NCBI GenBank assembly: GCA_902790325.1
Contig: CADARP010000015.1
Span: 28,841-92,840, forward strand
DNA: 64,000 nt
Direction: 5' to 3'
Source of the DNA: Oscillospiraceae bacterium
GTDB taxonomy: Bacteria; Bacillota; Clostridia; Oscillospirales; Acutalibacteraceae
Every line of letters starts with the position of its first letter. Within the stretch, counting starts at the first letter, position 1. The translations under genes were made by a program, and so were the position numbers. Under the pieces are notes generated by a model. It worked only from the letters and a program-made list of their open reading frames with translations, did not search any database and had not been told where the DNA came from. Below, piece after piece: positions 1 through 8,706 of this stretch.

Positions 1-544
1 TCGGAATGATCATACGCAGGTTGTCCAGCGGCACCTGTCCGGCGCCGTTGCATTTTTTGCCGTCCTCGGCGGGATGTCCCGTCAGGATCAGCAGCAGCGG
101 TCCCATCTGCGGCGGCAGACGCTTGCCCTGCTTTTTGAGATAGTGCGCGGCCGTCGCTACGGAACAGGAAAAGCCGATGCACTGCATTTTCCACAGATCG
201 TTCAGTCCCTTGGGCAGCACCTTCGGCTTGCCGACCGAACCGGACGAAGAACAGTAGCGCAGATTGGCGCCCGTATACATCAGGTTTCGCTCGCCGCGCA
301 TCATGCGCTCCACATACGGCGCATAGTCCTCGTAGCGCGTCAGCGGTACCGTTTTACGAAAATCGTCAATGGAACGTATATTCGCAAAATCGTATTTTCT
401 GCCGTATTCGCTCGTGCGGCTGCGGCGCACGATCTTGCGCAGCACAGCGTTCTGCGCGCGCATGGGGTTCTTTGTATAATGCTCGATTTCCAACAGAGAA
501 ACGTCTCCCAGAAGGATTCCGAGATCAGAGAATGACATTTTCAT
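1..544 (-). CDS. GH3-family acyl-adenylate synthetase, N-terminal part (cut by window edge)
   Basis: This is the first 181 codons of a larger minus-strand gene that runs off the left edge. The translation begins MKMSFSDLGILLGD and contains two features typical of GH3 (auxin-responsive promoter family) acyl-adenylating enzymes: a block reading PLTRYEDYAPYVERMMRGE, and a P-loop-like Ser-rich motif YCSSSGSVGKPKVLPKG at about residues 98-114 that would bind ATP. Known GH3 enzymes adenylate a carboxylic acid and conjugate it to an amino acid; bacterial members have mostly unknown substrates. The start is ATG at 544 or the in-frame ATG at 538. There is no strong ribosome site, but a clear sigma-A promoter lies 46 bases upstream. 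The C-terminal ligase half is not visible, so the substrate cannot be guessed. Confidence 0.72.
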   Translation of the reverse strand, partial: MKMSFSDLGILLGDVSLLEIEHYTKNPMRAQNAVLRKIVRRSRTSEYGRKYDFANIRSIDDFRKTVPLTRYEDYAPYVERMMRGERNLMYTGANLRYCSSSGSVGKPKVLPKGLNDLWKMQCIGFSCSVATAAHYLKKQGKRLPPQMGPLLLILTGHPAEDGKKCNGAGQVPLDNLRMIIP

Positions 545-589
545 CACATCCGTTCCGATCAATTCCGGTGCAGTCAGCAACAGAGTTGT

Positions 590-618
590 ATTATACCACG
601 TGTGCCGAAAAAAGTCAA
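590..618 (-). promoter_or_regulatory. Sigma-A promoter of the GH3-family gene
   Basis: Read on the minus strand: -35 TTGACT (613-618), a 17-base spacer and a perfect -10 TATAAT (590-595). Transcription would begin near 583 and give a leader of about 40 bases before the ATG at 544. Confidence 0.8.
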
Positions 619-638
619 ACAAAGAAAAGCTGCCGCCC

Positions 639-682
639 GGGGAAAAAGGAAAAGGCTGCCGCACCGGAAAGGTACGGCAGCC
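639..682 (-). terminator. Intrinsic terminator of the dockerin/InlB-repeat gene
   Basis: The 8-bp stem GGCTGCCG/CGGCAGCC (654-661 and 675-682) is followed on the minus strand by a T-rich run (639-653). It lies 15 bases after the stop of the 697-6429 gene and just before the next promoter. Confidence 0.85.
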
Positions 683-696
683 GTGCTGCTGTGGAA

Positions 697-3600
697 TTAT
701 TCGATGACCTGCGAAATCACCGAAATACCTGCGTTGGCCAAACGCGCCTCCGTAACGTCGGAGGAATTGACGTTGCCGTCATGCGTGATGTCCGCCGCGA
801 AGTACTGTGCGGAATCCGGAGCGTACTCGACCAGACCTGCGTTCATGTTGCGCAGCTCGGTGACGTCGGACGAGTTGACGTTGCCGTCGCCGTTCACGTC
901 GCCGAAGATGACGATCTCGTACGTCGCATCGGTGTTGCCGGAGAAGTCGTTGATCACTTTGACCTTGGTGCCCGTACCGATAATGGCGGGTTCAAGCTCG
1001 ATGTGACCGTTGCCTTCCACGCCGAGGAAGCTGTCAAGCAGCTGCTGCTGCGTGATATTGGCTTCGAGGCCGTAGATGAAACCGCGTTCATCGTCGATCA
1101 CGGTCGTGGAGCCTTCCTGCGCAACCAGCGTGACCTTGTCGGCAATCCAGACCGCGTAGAGGGTCTTGCTGCCGGTGCCTGTCGCCGTGAAGGACGTCAG
1201 GGGCTGCGTTGCGTTCGTTTTGTCGGACCATCCCGCAAAGATGTAGCCTTCCTTGGAGAAGTCCAGACCCTGCGGCAGATCCGCGGCGGCGATCGTTTCA
1301 CCGACCTCGACCTGCATGCTGGCGGGTCTGGTGCCGTACTCCGCGCCGTTGAGATTGAAGTTGACGGTCATGAAGTTGACGATCCAGATCGCGTACATCG
1401 TGACCGGTTCCTCGCCGTAGATCGTGTACGAGGTGTACGGATTGGTACCCGTCGAGCTGGTGCTCCAGCCGCCGAACGTGTAGAACTTTCTACTGAATCC
1501 GGCGCTGCCGGGAAGGGTGACGGTCGTGTTGACCGGTCTGGTGATGTCGGCGGGCGCCGTGCCGGTACCGCCGTTGAGATCGAACTTGACCGTGCCGGTC
1601 ATCTGGTAGTACTCGCCGTAGAGCAGGAGATTCTGCGCGGGCATGGTCTCCGGCTTCTCATAGAGCTGCGTCATCGCCTCGTCGGTATACCAGCCGCGGA
1701 AGCCGTAGCCGTAATCGGACCAGTCATCCGGTTCGGGCAGATCGAACGTATCGCCGTAGAAGAGGTTCTCCACAAACGGGCCGTCTTCCGGCTCGCCGTC
1801 GAAGAAAGTGATGGTGTGGATGGAGTACGTGACGTGCTCGGTGAAGCCGTAGAGGATCGTATCCTGCGTCAGCGTCATCGGGAACGCGGCAAGCGCGCCG
1901 TCCGCGCTGTTCTCCGTACGCCAGCCGGTGAAGTTGTAGCCGGGGTCGGGCGTGTAGCCGATGCTCGCTTCGGTGACCTGCGTGCCTCTCTGTACCTCGA
2001 TCGGATCGCCGTACTGTCTGCCGTTGATGTAGAGCGTCAGCATATTGCCGTCGATCACGATGGAACCGTAGAAGTCCTCGTTTTCGGCGGGGAACGTCGT
2101 GTAGGTGAAGGGCGTGCCGTTTGCGTTCTTCCAGCCGGAGAACACGTAGCCCTCATTCACCGAGACGGTCGGCGCCTCGAGCGCTTCACCGTACTGACCG
2201 ATCTTGGTGCTGAACGGCGTCGTGCTTTCGCCCAGGAAGAAACGGACCGTGATCGTTTTGGCCGTCCACTTGGCGGTCAGCGTGATGTCCGTTGCCGGAT
2301 ACTTATTGATGGTATAGGACGCGGTATCCTTCAGCCAGCCGCCGAAGGTGTAGCCCGCGCGGGTGGGATTCTCCGGAATGTTGGTCACAGCCGTATCGAA
2401 CAGGCCGCTGAGCACCACCATCTGCTGCTGGTTCTGGAATTTACCGCCGTCCGCGTTGAGCGTGATGCTGGTGGTGTTTCTCAGATACCACAGATCCAGG
2501 ATCAGCGGATTCGAGGTCTCGCCTCTGACAATGCCGGTAAGGTTCGGGTTCTGGCAGGTAAAGCCGGCATACACTTTGGCGGTCGCCGTGACTTCGGTGC
2601 CGACAGCGGCCTTCAGCACCTGCTGTTCATAGTTATCCATGAAGCCGCTTGCTGTCGCGTTCTGCTTGTGATGACGGACGTAGTAAGTGGCCTGCTTGCC
2701 GACCCACTTCGCATACAGCGTGATGGAATCCTGCATCGGGACCGGGAACGCGGAAGCGTCCACATAGTCCGTATCGTCCGCGTTGTTGGTCAGCGTCCAG
2801 CCCAGGAAATCGTAGTAGCTGCGGGTCGGGGTCGGAAGCTGCGCCGTACCGCCCTGCTTGGCGTTTTCAATGGCGTCGAGCGAATCGCCGCCGTTGGTGA
2901 TAAAGTTGATGCGGCAGGTCTGCATCGGGGTAACGGCAAAGCGGAAGTCGGAATCGACGATGCTGTTGATCGTCTTATCCCAATCCTTGGCGTTGCTGTA
3001 CGCAGCGTCTGCCTGCAGACACGCGGCGATCTTGCCGCCGGTCTGCTCGGTCGATCTGACGAATTCGGGAGACATGAAAAGCTGTGCGTATTCCGTGGTG
3101 CCGTCCGCAAGAGGCGCGCCGGGAAGCACAAGGAACTGGAAGGACGCGATGTCCACCTCGCCGTTGGGACGCACGCGCGTACCGTTCGAGACGTCGGGTC
3201 CGTCATAGTAAACGAATTCGTAGTTGCTGTATTCATCCTTGAGCGTGCGGTTGTCCACAGCCCAGTCCGCGGGGAAATACTGGCTGGTCGGCGCGATACC
3301 GGCCTTGACACGTCCGGTCGGCGCGCCGCAGGTCCAGACGTTGCCGCCCTCGTTGTCGAGCAGCGTGAAGTACGCTCTGCCCGGCGTCGAGGAACAGGCG
3401 CTGGTGCCGGAGATCGCGGATGTCACCGCAACGCCGTTCTTTGCGGGCGTCAGGTAGCGCTTGTCGTAATAGACCACAAAACGGTGGTTCGTCACGTAAC
3501 GGTTCGCCTGGATGGAAACCGTCGCGGTGATGATGTCGCCCTGCGCAACCGTGTCGGTCGCGTCGGTACGCAGACGGAATGTCGCGGTGTAGGGCTCCTC

Positions 3601-6429
3601 GACGTATGCGGCGACGAGCGTGATGTCCTGTGCGGGAACGGTCGTCAGCTCATACGGCTCGCCGTTGAGCATCCATGTGCTGAACACATAGTCGGTCTTG
3701 GTCGGAACCGGAGGCGGCGTGATCGTGGAGCCGCAGTCGATGTTCTGGTACGCGGCCGCATTGAAGCCGGGCGCCATAACGCCCTCGCCGGGATCGAAGG
3801 TGATGGTGAACTTCAGCGGGGTATAGATGGCGAACAGCGCCACATTGTTGCCGCCGATGGTGATCGGGAACGATCTGGGGCTGCCGGTACCTCTGGGATT
3901 GCCGTACCAGCCCTTGAAGGTAAAGCCTTCCTTCTGCGGGTCCGCGGGTCTTTCGACACGCGAACCGACGTCGACCGTCAGGAAGACGGGATCTTCGCCG
4001 TTCTCCGGATAGAAGAACACGTTGCGCACGTCCTCGCTCCACTTCGCAAAGATCTCGATGTCTTCGCCGGGGATCGTGAAGGTGCTCATATCGACCGGCC
4101 GCGTCAGCGCGGCGTCATAGTACCAGCCGTTGAATCCGACGCCTGTCTGCGTAGGCGGCGTCGGCTCGGCAACAGGCGAACCGAACAGATCCGTGACGGT
4201 GTAGGTATCCGCGTTGCCGGTGAACTTGCCGCCGTTGGCATTGAAGGTCACGGTGAAAGAGTCTGCCGTCCACTTGGCATACACGACGCTCAGGCTGCCG
4301 AACGTGAAGCCGCTCCAGTTGACGGGCGTCTCCAGCGTTTCATCGGTGTACCAGCCGAGGAACCGGCAGCCGGTCTTGGTCGGCGTCTCGGTCGGGCCGG
4401 TATAGGGATCGCCGTTGTTGCCGATGGCCATCGGCATCTCGCTGCCGCCCATCGTATTGAATTCAAGCGTCTTGCCGGTGATCTGCCAGCCCGCGTACAG
4501 GGTGTACGCCACGCCGGCGTTGTCGACCTTGGTGTCCAGATCGGCCTTGAAGTACGGGCTCGCGGGATCGAAGTAAAGCGGCCAGCTCACGGGTTCCGTC
4601 GTCTCGGCGTCGAAATACCAGCCGGTGAATCTATAGTACTGTCTAGAGGGATTGGTCGTCGGTCTCGTGATCTCGGCCGTGAAGGACGTCGTGAAGTTTG
4701 CGGGTACGCCCGTCACGCCGTCCGCGTTCGCATTGAACTCGACGCTCATCAGCTTGGACGTCTGATTCTGCGGAGTCTCGATCAACGCATTGACCGCGTT
4801 CATGAGGTTGATGCGCATCTGATCGACGGTGCCCTGATAGCGCGCGTCGAGCGGCGTCTTTTCGATCGTCTCGTCGTGATCGAGATTGTACTCGATCTTG
4901 ATGTCGTCGATCGCATCAATGAGCGCCGCGGCAAGAGAATACTGATAATACTTGCCGTATGTTTCATCGGAGTACTGCACGAAGAAGTCGGGATTGTCGA
5001 GCGTCTGCGAGATCGTGGAATAGATGCTCTCGATGCCGGAATAATCCGCGTCCGCGTACATCATGCCGGAGACCCACGCGCCGCTGCTGTTGTAGTTCGG
5101 AGTCGCCTGCGTCAAAGCCGTAATGGCGTTGTTGATGTCGTCCTGCGAGACGTTCTCTTTGCCGTAGATGAACCACGCGTTCTCCAGCGCCTCGAGATAC
5201 TGATCCCACGATCTGAATCTCGAGCTGGTGCCGGGATTCGTGTTGCGGAACTGCGACGCCTGGTAGTTGTTTGACATCGCGGTGCTGATCGCAGTCCAAA
5301 GCGCGGACTTGTTGTAGGTCGCGATGTCGATCTGGTAATAAGTATGCGAATCATGATAGGAATGCTGCCAGTGGAGCGCATCCGTGTCCACGTTGCCTTC
5401 CCAGTGGATCTCTGCGTTGATCTGTGCCGAACCGCCGTGCTCGCCGACCGGCGGAAGCGGACCGGAAAAGACGTCGCCGCGCGCGCTGCCGACGCCGACG
5501 CTGCCCGAACCGGTATTCGATACGGAATAAACGCCGTCCGCCTGCGCGCCCTGATAGAACTGACTATTGATAGCCGTGCCGAGATACTTCTGCGGGTGAT
5601 TTCCGGGATCTTCGAGCACCGCGTGCGTCTTCGCAACGGACGCCAGGCCGATGGCTTCCACCGTTTGCACCTGCGAATAGTCCGCATACAGCGTGCCCTT
5701 TGCCGTCGTGACGGAGTAGCTCTTTTCATCATCGCCGCTGCCCATGTCGTACTCCCACAGGTAGGAGGACGCATATGTGCCCGTGGCCGCGGCGTACACA
5801 CCCTGTCCCTGATGGACGTAGCCCTGCGTATAATTCGACGCCGTTTCCGTCGCCGGTCTGCCGAGCACGGGGCCGATCCACTCGACGTGGTGGTTGTGCG
5901 TCTGATAGCTCAGGGAGTTCTTGTGTACCAGGTGCACGCCGAAACCGGGGTCGTTGTACGTCGGGCGCACCTGCGACCACGCATAGGTCACATAGCTCTT
6001 GCCGCCGACCGTGTAGGAAAGCGTCCATTTGACCTTGGTCGACCCGTCCGATGCCGGCGCGGTTTTGAGCGTGCCGCCCTGGATCTCCCAAGTGGATTCG
6101 CCGCTCGTCGCCTGGCTGCGCGCGGACAGCTGCACACCCGCGTCGCTGCACGCGAGCGAAATGTTCTCCACCGAAGCGGTGCCGGTCGGCGTGATCGTCG
6201 CCTGAACCTGACCCTCGGCCGAGACGTTGTTGCCGCCCTGGTAGATGTCCGAACCGTACGTCTTCAGATACGGCGGGACCGTGAAGATCACGGACGGGCT
6301 GAGAACCGTCGCCGCCGTACGCGGTACAGTCGGCGCAGCGCTGCCGATCACGGTAAACGCGACTGTCATCGTGGTGAACGCCATCACGACGGCCAGCAGC
6401 ACGCTGATCGTACGCTTGAAATTAGTCAT
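697..6429 (-). CDS. Giant secreted InlB-repeat protein with internal cohesin-like module and C-terminal type I dockerin
   Basis: This is a 1910-residue exported protein. Residues 1-32 form a signal peptide (Lys/Arg, then a hydrophobic core ending in GSAAP). An unclassified N-terminal region to about 560 contains an alpha-helical stretch. About 12 InlB/Listeria-Bacteroides-type repeats follow, each with an F-x-G-W core (for example FTGWYFD, FLGWYTD, FRGWYTD) and a closing LYAxW. They form blocks at about 570-935 and 1180-1800. Between them, about 949-1164, is a cohesin-like beta domain (TVSIQANRYVTNHRFVVYYD), and near 1240 a MucBP-like stretch. The last 65 residues are a dockerin: two Ca-binding loops, DVNGDGNVNSSD and DITHDGNVNSSD, with a Ser-Ser pair at loop positions 10-11. 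The start is ATG with GGAGGG nine bases upstream. It probably acts outside the cell as an adhesin or structural protein; no catalytic domain is recognised. It is divergent from a MarR regulator. Confidence 0.85.
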   Translation of the reverse strand: MTNFKRTISVLLAVVMAFTTMTVAFTVIGSAAPTVPRTAATVLSPSVIFTVPPYLKTYGSDIYQGGNNVSAEGQVQATITPTGTASVENISLACSDAGVQLSARSQATSGESTWEIQGGTLKTAPASDGSTKVKWTLSYTVGGKSYVTYAWSQVRPTYNDPGFGVHLVHKNSLSYQTHNHHVEWIGPVLGRPATETASNYTQGYVHQGQGVYAAATGTYASSYLWEYDMGSGDDEKSYSVTTAKGTLYADYSQVQTVEAIGLASVAKTHAVLEDPGNHPQKYLGTAINSQFYQGAQADGVYSVSNTGSGSVGVGSARGDVFSGPLPPVGEHGGSAQINAEIHWEGNVDTDALHWQHSYHDSHTYYQIDIATYNKSALWTAISTAMSNNYQASQFRNTNPGTSSRFRSWDQYLEALENAWFIYGKENVSQDDINNAITALTQATPNYNSSGAWVSGMMYADADYSGIESIYSTISQTLDNPDFFVQYSDETYGKYYQYSLAAALIDAIDDIKIEYNLDHDETIEKTPLDARYQGTVDQMRINLMNAVNALIETPQNQTSKLMSVEFNANADGVTGVPANFTTSFTAEITRPTTNPSRQYYRFTGWYFDAETTEPVSWPLYFDPASPYFKADLDTKVDNAGVAYTLYAGWQITGKTLEFNTMGGSEMPMAIGNNGDPYTGPTETPTKTGCRFLGWYTDETLETPVNWSGFTFGSLSVVYAKWTADSFTVTFNANGGKFTGNADTYTVTDLFGSPVAEPTPPTQTGVGFNGWYYDAALTRPVDMSTFTIPGEDIEIFAKWSEDVRNVFFYPENGEDPVFLTVDVGSRVERPADPQKEGFTFKGWYGNPRGTGSPRSFPITIGGNNVALFAIYTPLKFTITFDPGEGVMAPGFNAAAYQNIDCGSTITPPPVPTKTDYVFSTWMLNGEPYELTTVPAQDITLVAAYVEEPYTATFRLRTDATDTVAQGDIITATVSIQANRYVTNHRFVVYYDKRYLTPAKNGVAVTSAISGTSACSSTPGRAYFTLLDNEGGNVWTCGAPTGRVKAGIAPTSQYFPADWAVDNRTLKDEYSNYEFVYYDGPDVSNGTRVRPNGEVDIASFQFLVLPGAPLADGTTEYAQLFMSPEFVRSTEQTGGKIAACLQADAAYSNAKDWDKTINSIVDSDFRFAVTPMQTCRINFITNGGDSLDAIENAKQGGTAQLPTPTRSYYDFLGWTLTNNADDTDYVDASAFPVPMQDSITLYAKWVGKQATYYVRHHKQNATASGFMDNYEQQVLKAAVGTEVTATAKVYAGFTCQNPNLTGIVRGETSNPLILDLWYLRNTTSITLNADGGKFQNQQQMVVLSGLFDTAVTNIPENPTRAGYTFGGWLKDTASYTINKYPATDITLTAKWTAKTITVRFFLGESTTPFSTKIGQYGEALEAPTVSVNEGYVFSGWKNANGTPFTYTTFPAENEDFYGSIVIDGNMLTLYINGRQYGDPIEVQRGTQVTEASIGYTPDPGYNFTGWRTENSADGALAAFPMTLTQDTILYGFTEHVTYSIHTITFFDGEPEDGPFVENLFYGDTFDLPEPDDWSDYGYGFRGWYTDEAMTQLYEKPETMPAQNLLLYGEYYQMTGTVKFDLNGGTGTAPADITRPVNTTVTLPGSAGFSRKFYTFGGWSTSSTGTNPYTSYTIYGEEPVTMYAIWIVNFMTVNFNLNGAEYGTRPASMQVEVGETIAAADLPQGLDFSKEGYIFAGWSDKTNATQPLTSFTATGTGSKTLYAVWIADKVTLVAQEGSTTVIDDERGFIYGLEANITQQQLLDSFLGVEGNGHIELEPAIIGTGTKVKVINDFSGNTDATYEIVIFGDVNGDGNVNSSDVTELRNMNAGLVEYAPDSAQYFAADITHDGNVNSSDVTEARLANAGISVISQVIE

Positions 6430-6555
6430 ACTTGAGTTCCCTCCATTCGAAAATGTACATCCCTGGTTTTACCCGCGGAAACGAACGGATTTTAAGTCCG
6501 AAATCGAAAATAACTCCGTACACTACCGCAGAATAAAACACTACTATGCAAGTTA

Positions 6556-6584
6556 ACTTTATCACAATCATACAACAATGTCAA
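6556..6584 (-). promoter_or_regulatory. Sigma-A promoter of the dockerin/InlB-repeat gene
   Basis: On the minus strand: a perfect -35 TTGACA (6579-6584), a 17-base spacer and -10 TAAAGT (6556-6561). The leader is about 120 bases, long enough for post-transcriptional control, but I see no known riboswitch in it. Confidence 0.7.
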
Positions 6585-6646
6585 TATAAAAAGACGGAAA
6601 CAGCCGCCTTTTTTTGCGCACTTTTCACGAGGCAGGACGCACATGC

Positions 6647-6660
6647 GGGACACGTGTCCC
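6647..6660. promoter_or_regulatory. Perfect 14-bp palindrome in the divergent dockerin/marR intergenic region
   Basis: GGGACACGTGTCCC is a perfect palindrome lying between the two divergent promoters (-35 elements at 6579-6584 and 6700-6705). Position and symmetry suit a regulator-binding site, possibly for the adjacent MarR protein, but this is inference. Related GGGACA words recur at about 21.4 kb. Confidence 0.4.
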
Positions 6661-6699
6661 GGACACAGCGCGTTTCACAAAAAATTCACAAAAAAACTA

Positions 6700-6728
6700 T
6701 TGAAAAAACCTTCGGAATGTGGTATCAT
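6700..6728 (+). promoter_or_regulatory. Sigma-A promoter of the marR-like gene
   Basis: -35 TTGAAA (6700-6705), 17-base spacer, -10 TATCAT (6723-6728). The predicted transcript starts near 6735, about 60 bases before the GTG start. Confidence 0.7.
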
Positions 6729-6794
6729 GCTTCTTGATAATCTTCGCGGGGGCAGTGTCGGCTGCCGTTCCCGCACCCCTAAGGAGCCTTGATT

Positions 6795-7268
6795 GTGGAA
6801 GACGCACGTTCGGTATCTCCCGCCGCCTTGTATGAAAAACTGGAGCAGGTCTACCGCCTGCTTTGCGGCAAGGTCGGCTCCCGCTCCCTGGGCAGCGGAC
6901 AGGGGCGCTATCTGCAGCTTCTGCTGTCGCGCGACGGCGTGACGCAGGCGGAGCTTGCCGCGCTGCTGGGTGTTTCCCCGTCCACCGCGAGCGAGCTGAC
7001 GGACAAGCTGCTCGCCGCCGGTCACATCACGCGCGAGAAGGCGTCCGGCGACAAGCGCCGCGTGCTGATCTTCATCACCGACAGCGGACGCGAGGCCGCC
7101 GCGGCGTTCCGGGAGGAATCCGCGGGCGCGCTGCAGGATGCGTTCGATGTGCTGCCTGCCGACGCGCAGGCGCAGCTCTATGCGCTGCTGAGCGGTCTGC
7201 TCGAGCCGGACAAGCCGGTCTGCGCCGTTTGCGCCGAGCCGATGATCCGTCCCGGAAAGCGCATCTGA
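6795..7268 (+). CDS. MarR-family winged-helix transcriptional regulator
   Basis: This 157-residue protein has the winged helix-turn-helix of MarR regulators: TQAELAALLGVSPSTASELTDKL is the helix-turn-helix and EKASGDKRRVLIFITDSGRE the beta wing, at about residues 50-95. The GTG at 6795 is chosen because AAGGAG at 6781-6786 is 8 bases upstream; the in-frame TTG at 6789 is too close to it. The C-terminus carries a Cys pair in KPVCAVCAEPM, which might sense oxidants or metal, but MarR proteins vary here. It is divergent from the giant dockerin protein, so it may regulate that gene or itself. The ligand is unknown. Confidence 0.85.
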   Translation: MEDARSVSPAALYEKLEQVYRLLCGKVGSRSLGSGQGRYLQLLLSRDGVTQAELAALLGVSPSTASELTDKLLAAGHITREKASGDKRRVLIFITDSGREAAAAFREESAGALQDAFDVLPADAQAQLYALLSGLLEPDKPVCAVCAEPMIRPGKRI

Positions 7269-7329
7269 TCTTTGCTATCCAACCTGTCCTCGGACAGTTG
7301 AATAAATCTACGAAAGGAGTATGTGATTT

Positions 7330-7473
7330 ATGGTCATCCTTGAAAACGTCCTGAACGTTATTTTGAAGGCTGTTGCGTGGGTCACCACATCCAGCGCGTC
7401 CCAGTACGCATACGATGCACTCACCGCATTCATGAACCTTGTCCTTAAACTCGCAGGAAACATCTCCGCGTAA
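7330..7473 (+). CDS. Small 47-residue amphipathic hypothetical protein
   Basis: ATG at 7330 has a good ribosome site (AAAGGAG, 10 bases upstream). The frame is closed by TAA at 7471 and followed by a strong terminator, so this looks like a real short gene. The product starts MVILENVLNVILKAVAWV, is rich in Val, Leu and Ala, has few charges (E5, K13, D29, K41) and could form two amphipathic helices around a Thr/Ser hinge. There is no signal peptide or cysteine. It lies 61 bases after the MarR gene and may be cotranscribed. Such peptides can be membrane-active or export-tail-like; no family is recognised. Confidence 0.6.
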   Translation: MVILENVLNVILKAVAWVTTSSASQYAYDALTAFMNLVLKLAGNISA

Positions 7474-7533
7474 GGAAACGGTTTGTTCTGGAAAGAATTT
7501 ATTCTTTTGGCCAACAGAATAAGCAGAGCAAAG

Positions 7534-7576
7534 CTGCCGCAATCGGATCTCTCCGGTTGCGGCAGTTACCGTTTTT
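7534..7576 (+). terminator. Intrinsic terminator after the small ORF
   Basis: A 9-bp stem CTGCCGCAA/TTGCGGCAG (7534-7542, 7557-7565) is followed by a T-rich stretch ending in TTTTT at 7572-7576. It separates the plus-strand marR/small-ORF unit from the convergent sugar kinase gene. Confidence 0.85.
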
Positions 7577-7585
7577 ACGCGCTTT

Positions 7586-8563
7586 TTATTCGCTTTGCAG
7601 GTCGGCGAGCACTTCTTCGCGCGTCGGATACGATGCGATCGCGCCGCGTTTCTGCACGCTGCGGGTGCAGAACGCATTGGAAAAGCGCAGACACTCGAGC
7701 AGCGTCTTTTCCGAAAGGCCGGCGAGGTCGTCCCGCCCGACGCCCTTTCGGTGCAGCATCCACAAAAACGAGCCGGCAAAGCCGTCGCCCGCGCCGGTGG
7801 TATCGACCGCCTTGCCGGGCAGGCCGTCCACATGCGCCTCATGCGCCGCGGTCAGCGCCGATGCGCCGTTCTTGCCGAGCGTGAACAAAACGAGTTTGAC
7901 ATTGCCGACGAGCAGACGCGGCAGCGCTTTATGCATATCGTCCGTGCCGGTCAGAAATTCCAGCTCCTCATCGGACACTTTCACGACGTCCGCCAGCGGC
8001 AGAAATTCGAGCACGGTATCGTGCAGGGCGTTTACATCGTTCCACAGCGGGAAGCGCAGATTCGGGTCGAAGCTGATGATACTCCCCTGCGCCCTTGCGC
8101 GTTCGATCGCGGCGGTGTGCGCCTGTTTCATCGGAAAATCGCCCAGCGACACACTGCAGAAATGCAGCGCGTAGGCGTCCGCCATCGTCTCTTCCGTGAC
8201 GTATTCCGCGCGGTAAAGCATGTCGGCGGAGGGCTTGCGGTAGAAAGAAAACGTCCGTTCGCCGTTTTCGCCGCTGCTGACGAACGCCAGCGCGGTATTG
8301 GCCTCGTCCGTCAGACGGATGCAGTGTGTGTCGATGCCCGCATCCCGCAGCTCGTCCAGGATCTTGTGCCCGAACGGATCGTCGCCGAGTTGTGTGAGCA
8401 TGCGCGCCTTGCCGCCGAGCTTTGCGTATGCGCCGCAGACGTTGGCGGGCGCGCCGCCGATCTTGGGCGAAAACGCGCCGACTTCCGAAAACGCGCAGCC
8501 CGCGCGGTCGGGTATAAAGTCGATCAGCGCCTCGCCGATCGATACCAGCGTATCCCGTTTCAT
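7586..8563 (-). CDS. PfkB-family sugar kinase, fructokinase-like
   Basis: This 325-residue ribokinase/PfkB-fold kinase probably phosphorylates fructose (or a related sugar) with ATP in the cytoplasm. It shows the N-terminal GEALIDF motif, the GGAPANV substrate-binding motif at about residues 37-43, and the C-terminal PfkB signature DTTGAGDGFAGSFL with catalytic Asp in GAGD at about residues 250-260. The ATG at 8563 is used because GGAGG is 8 bases upstream. An upstream in-frame extension to 8623 would run through the promoter and is rejected. It is monocistronic. The GGAP and SFDPN blocks fit fructokinases, but other hexoses cannot be excluded. Confidence 0.85.
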   Translation of the reverse strand: MKRDTLVSIGEALIDFIPDRAGCAFSEVGAFSPKIGGAPANVCGAYAKLGGKARMLTQLGDDPFGHKILDELRDAGIDTHCIRLTDEANTALAFVSSGENGERTFSFYRKPSADMLYRAEYVTEETMADAYALHFCSVSLGDFPMKQAHTAAIERARAQGSIISFDPNLRFPLWNDVNALHDTVLEFLPLADVVKVSDEELEFLTGTDDMHKALPRLLVGNVKLVLFTLGKNGASALTAAHEAHVDGLPGKAVDTTGAGDGFAGSFLWMLHRKGVGRDDLAGLSEKTLLECLRFSNAFCTRSVQKRGAIASYPTREEVLADLQSE

Positions 8564-8593
8564 GAACTGTACCTCCGATTCTGATCTGCATAC

Positions 8594-8623
8594 AGTATAG
8601 CAGATACGGCTCCCGGTTTGCAA
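8594..8623 (-). promoter_or_regulatory. Sigma-A promoter of the sugar kinase gene
   Basis: Minus strand: -35 TTGCAA (8618-8623), 18-base spacer, -10 TATACT (8594-8599). Confidence 0.65.
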
Positions 8624-8706
8624 GACAAAGATATTGAGCCGCCGACGGTATCGAAAAACAACTTCACAACCCGTTATATATCAACGATTTTGTCCCGTTG
8701 AATTGT

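Noticed and set aside
472..5274. A plus-strand open frame of 1600 codons with no stop
   Set aside because: It is exactly antisense to the InlB-repeat/dockerin gene, whose signal peptide, repeats and dockerin are unmistakable. High third-position GC keeps the opposite frame open; the translation is Arg/Val/Asp-rich with no domain.
7284..7297. Hairpin CTGTCC-TC-GGACAG between marR and the small ORF as a terminator
   Set aside because: The stem is short with an almost closed loop and no T-run follows.
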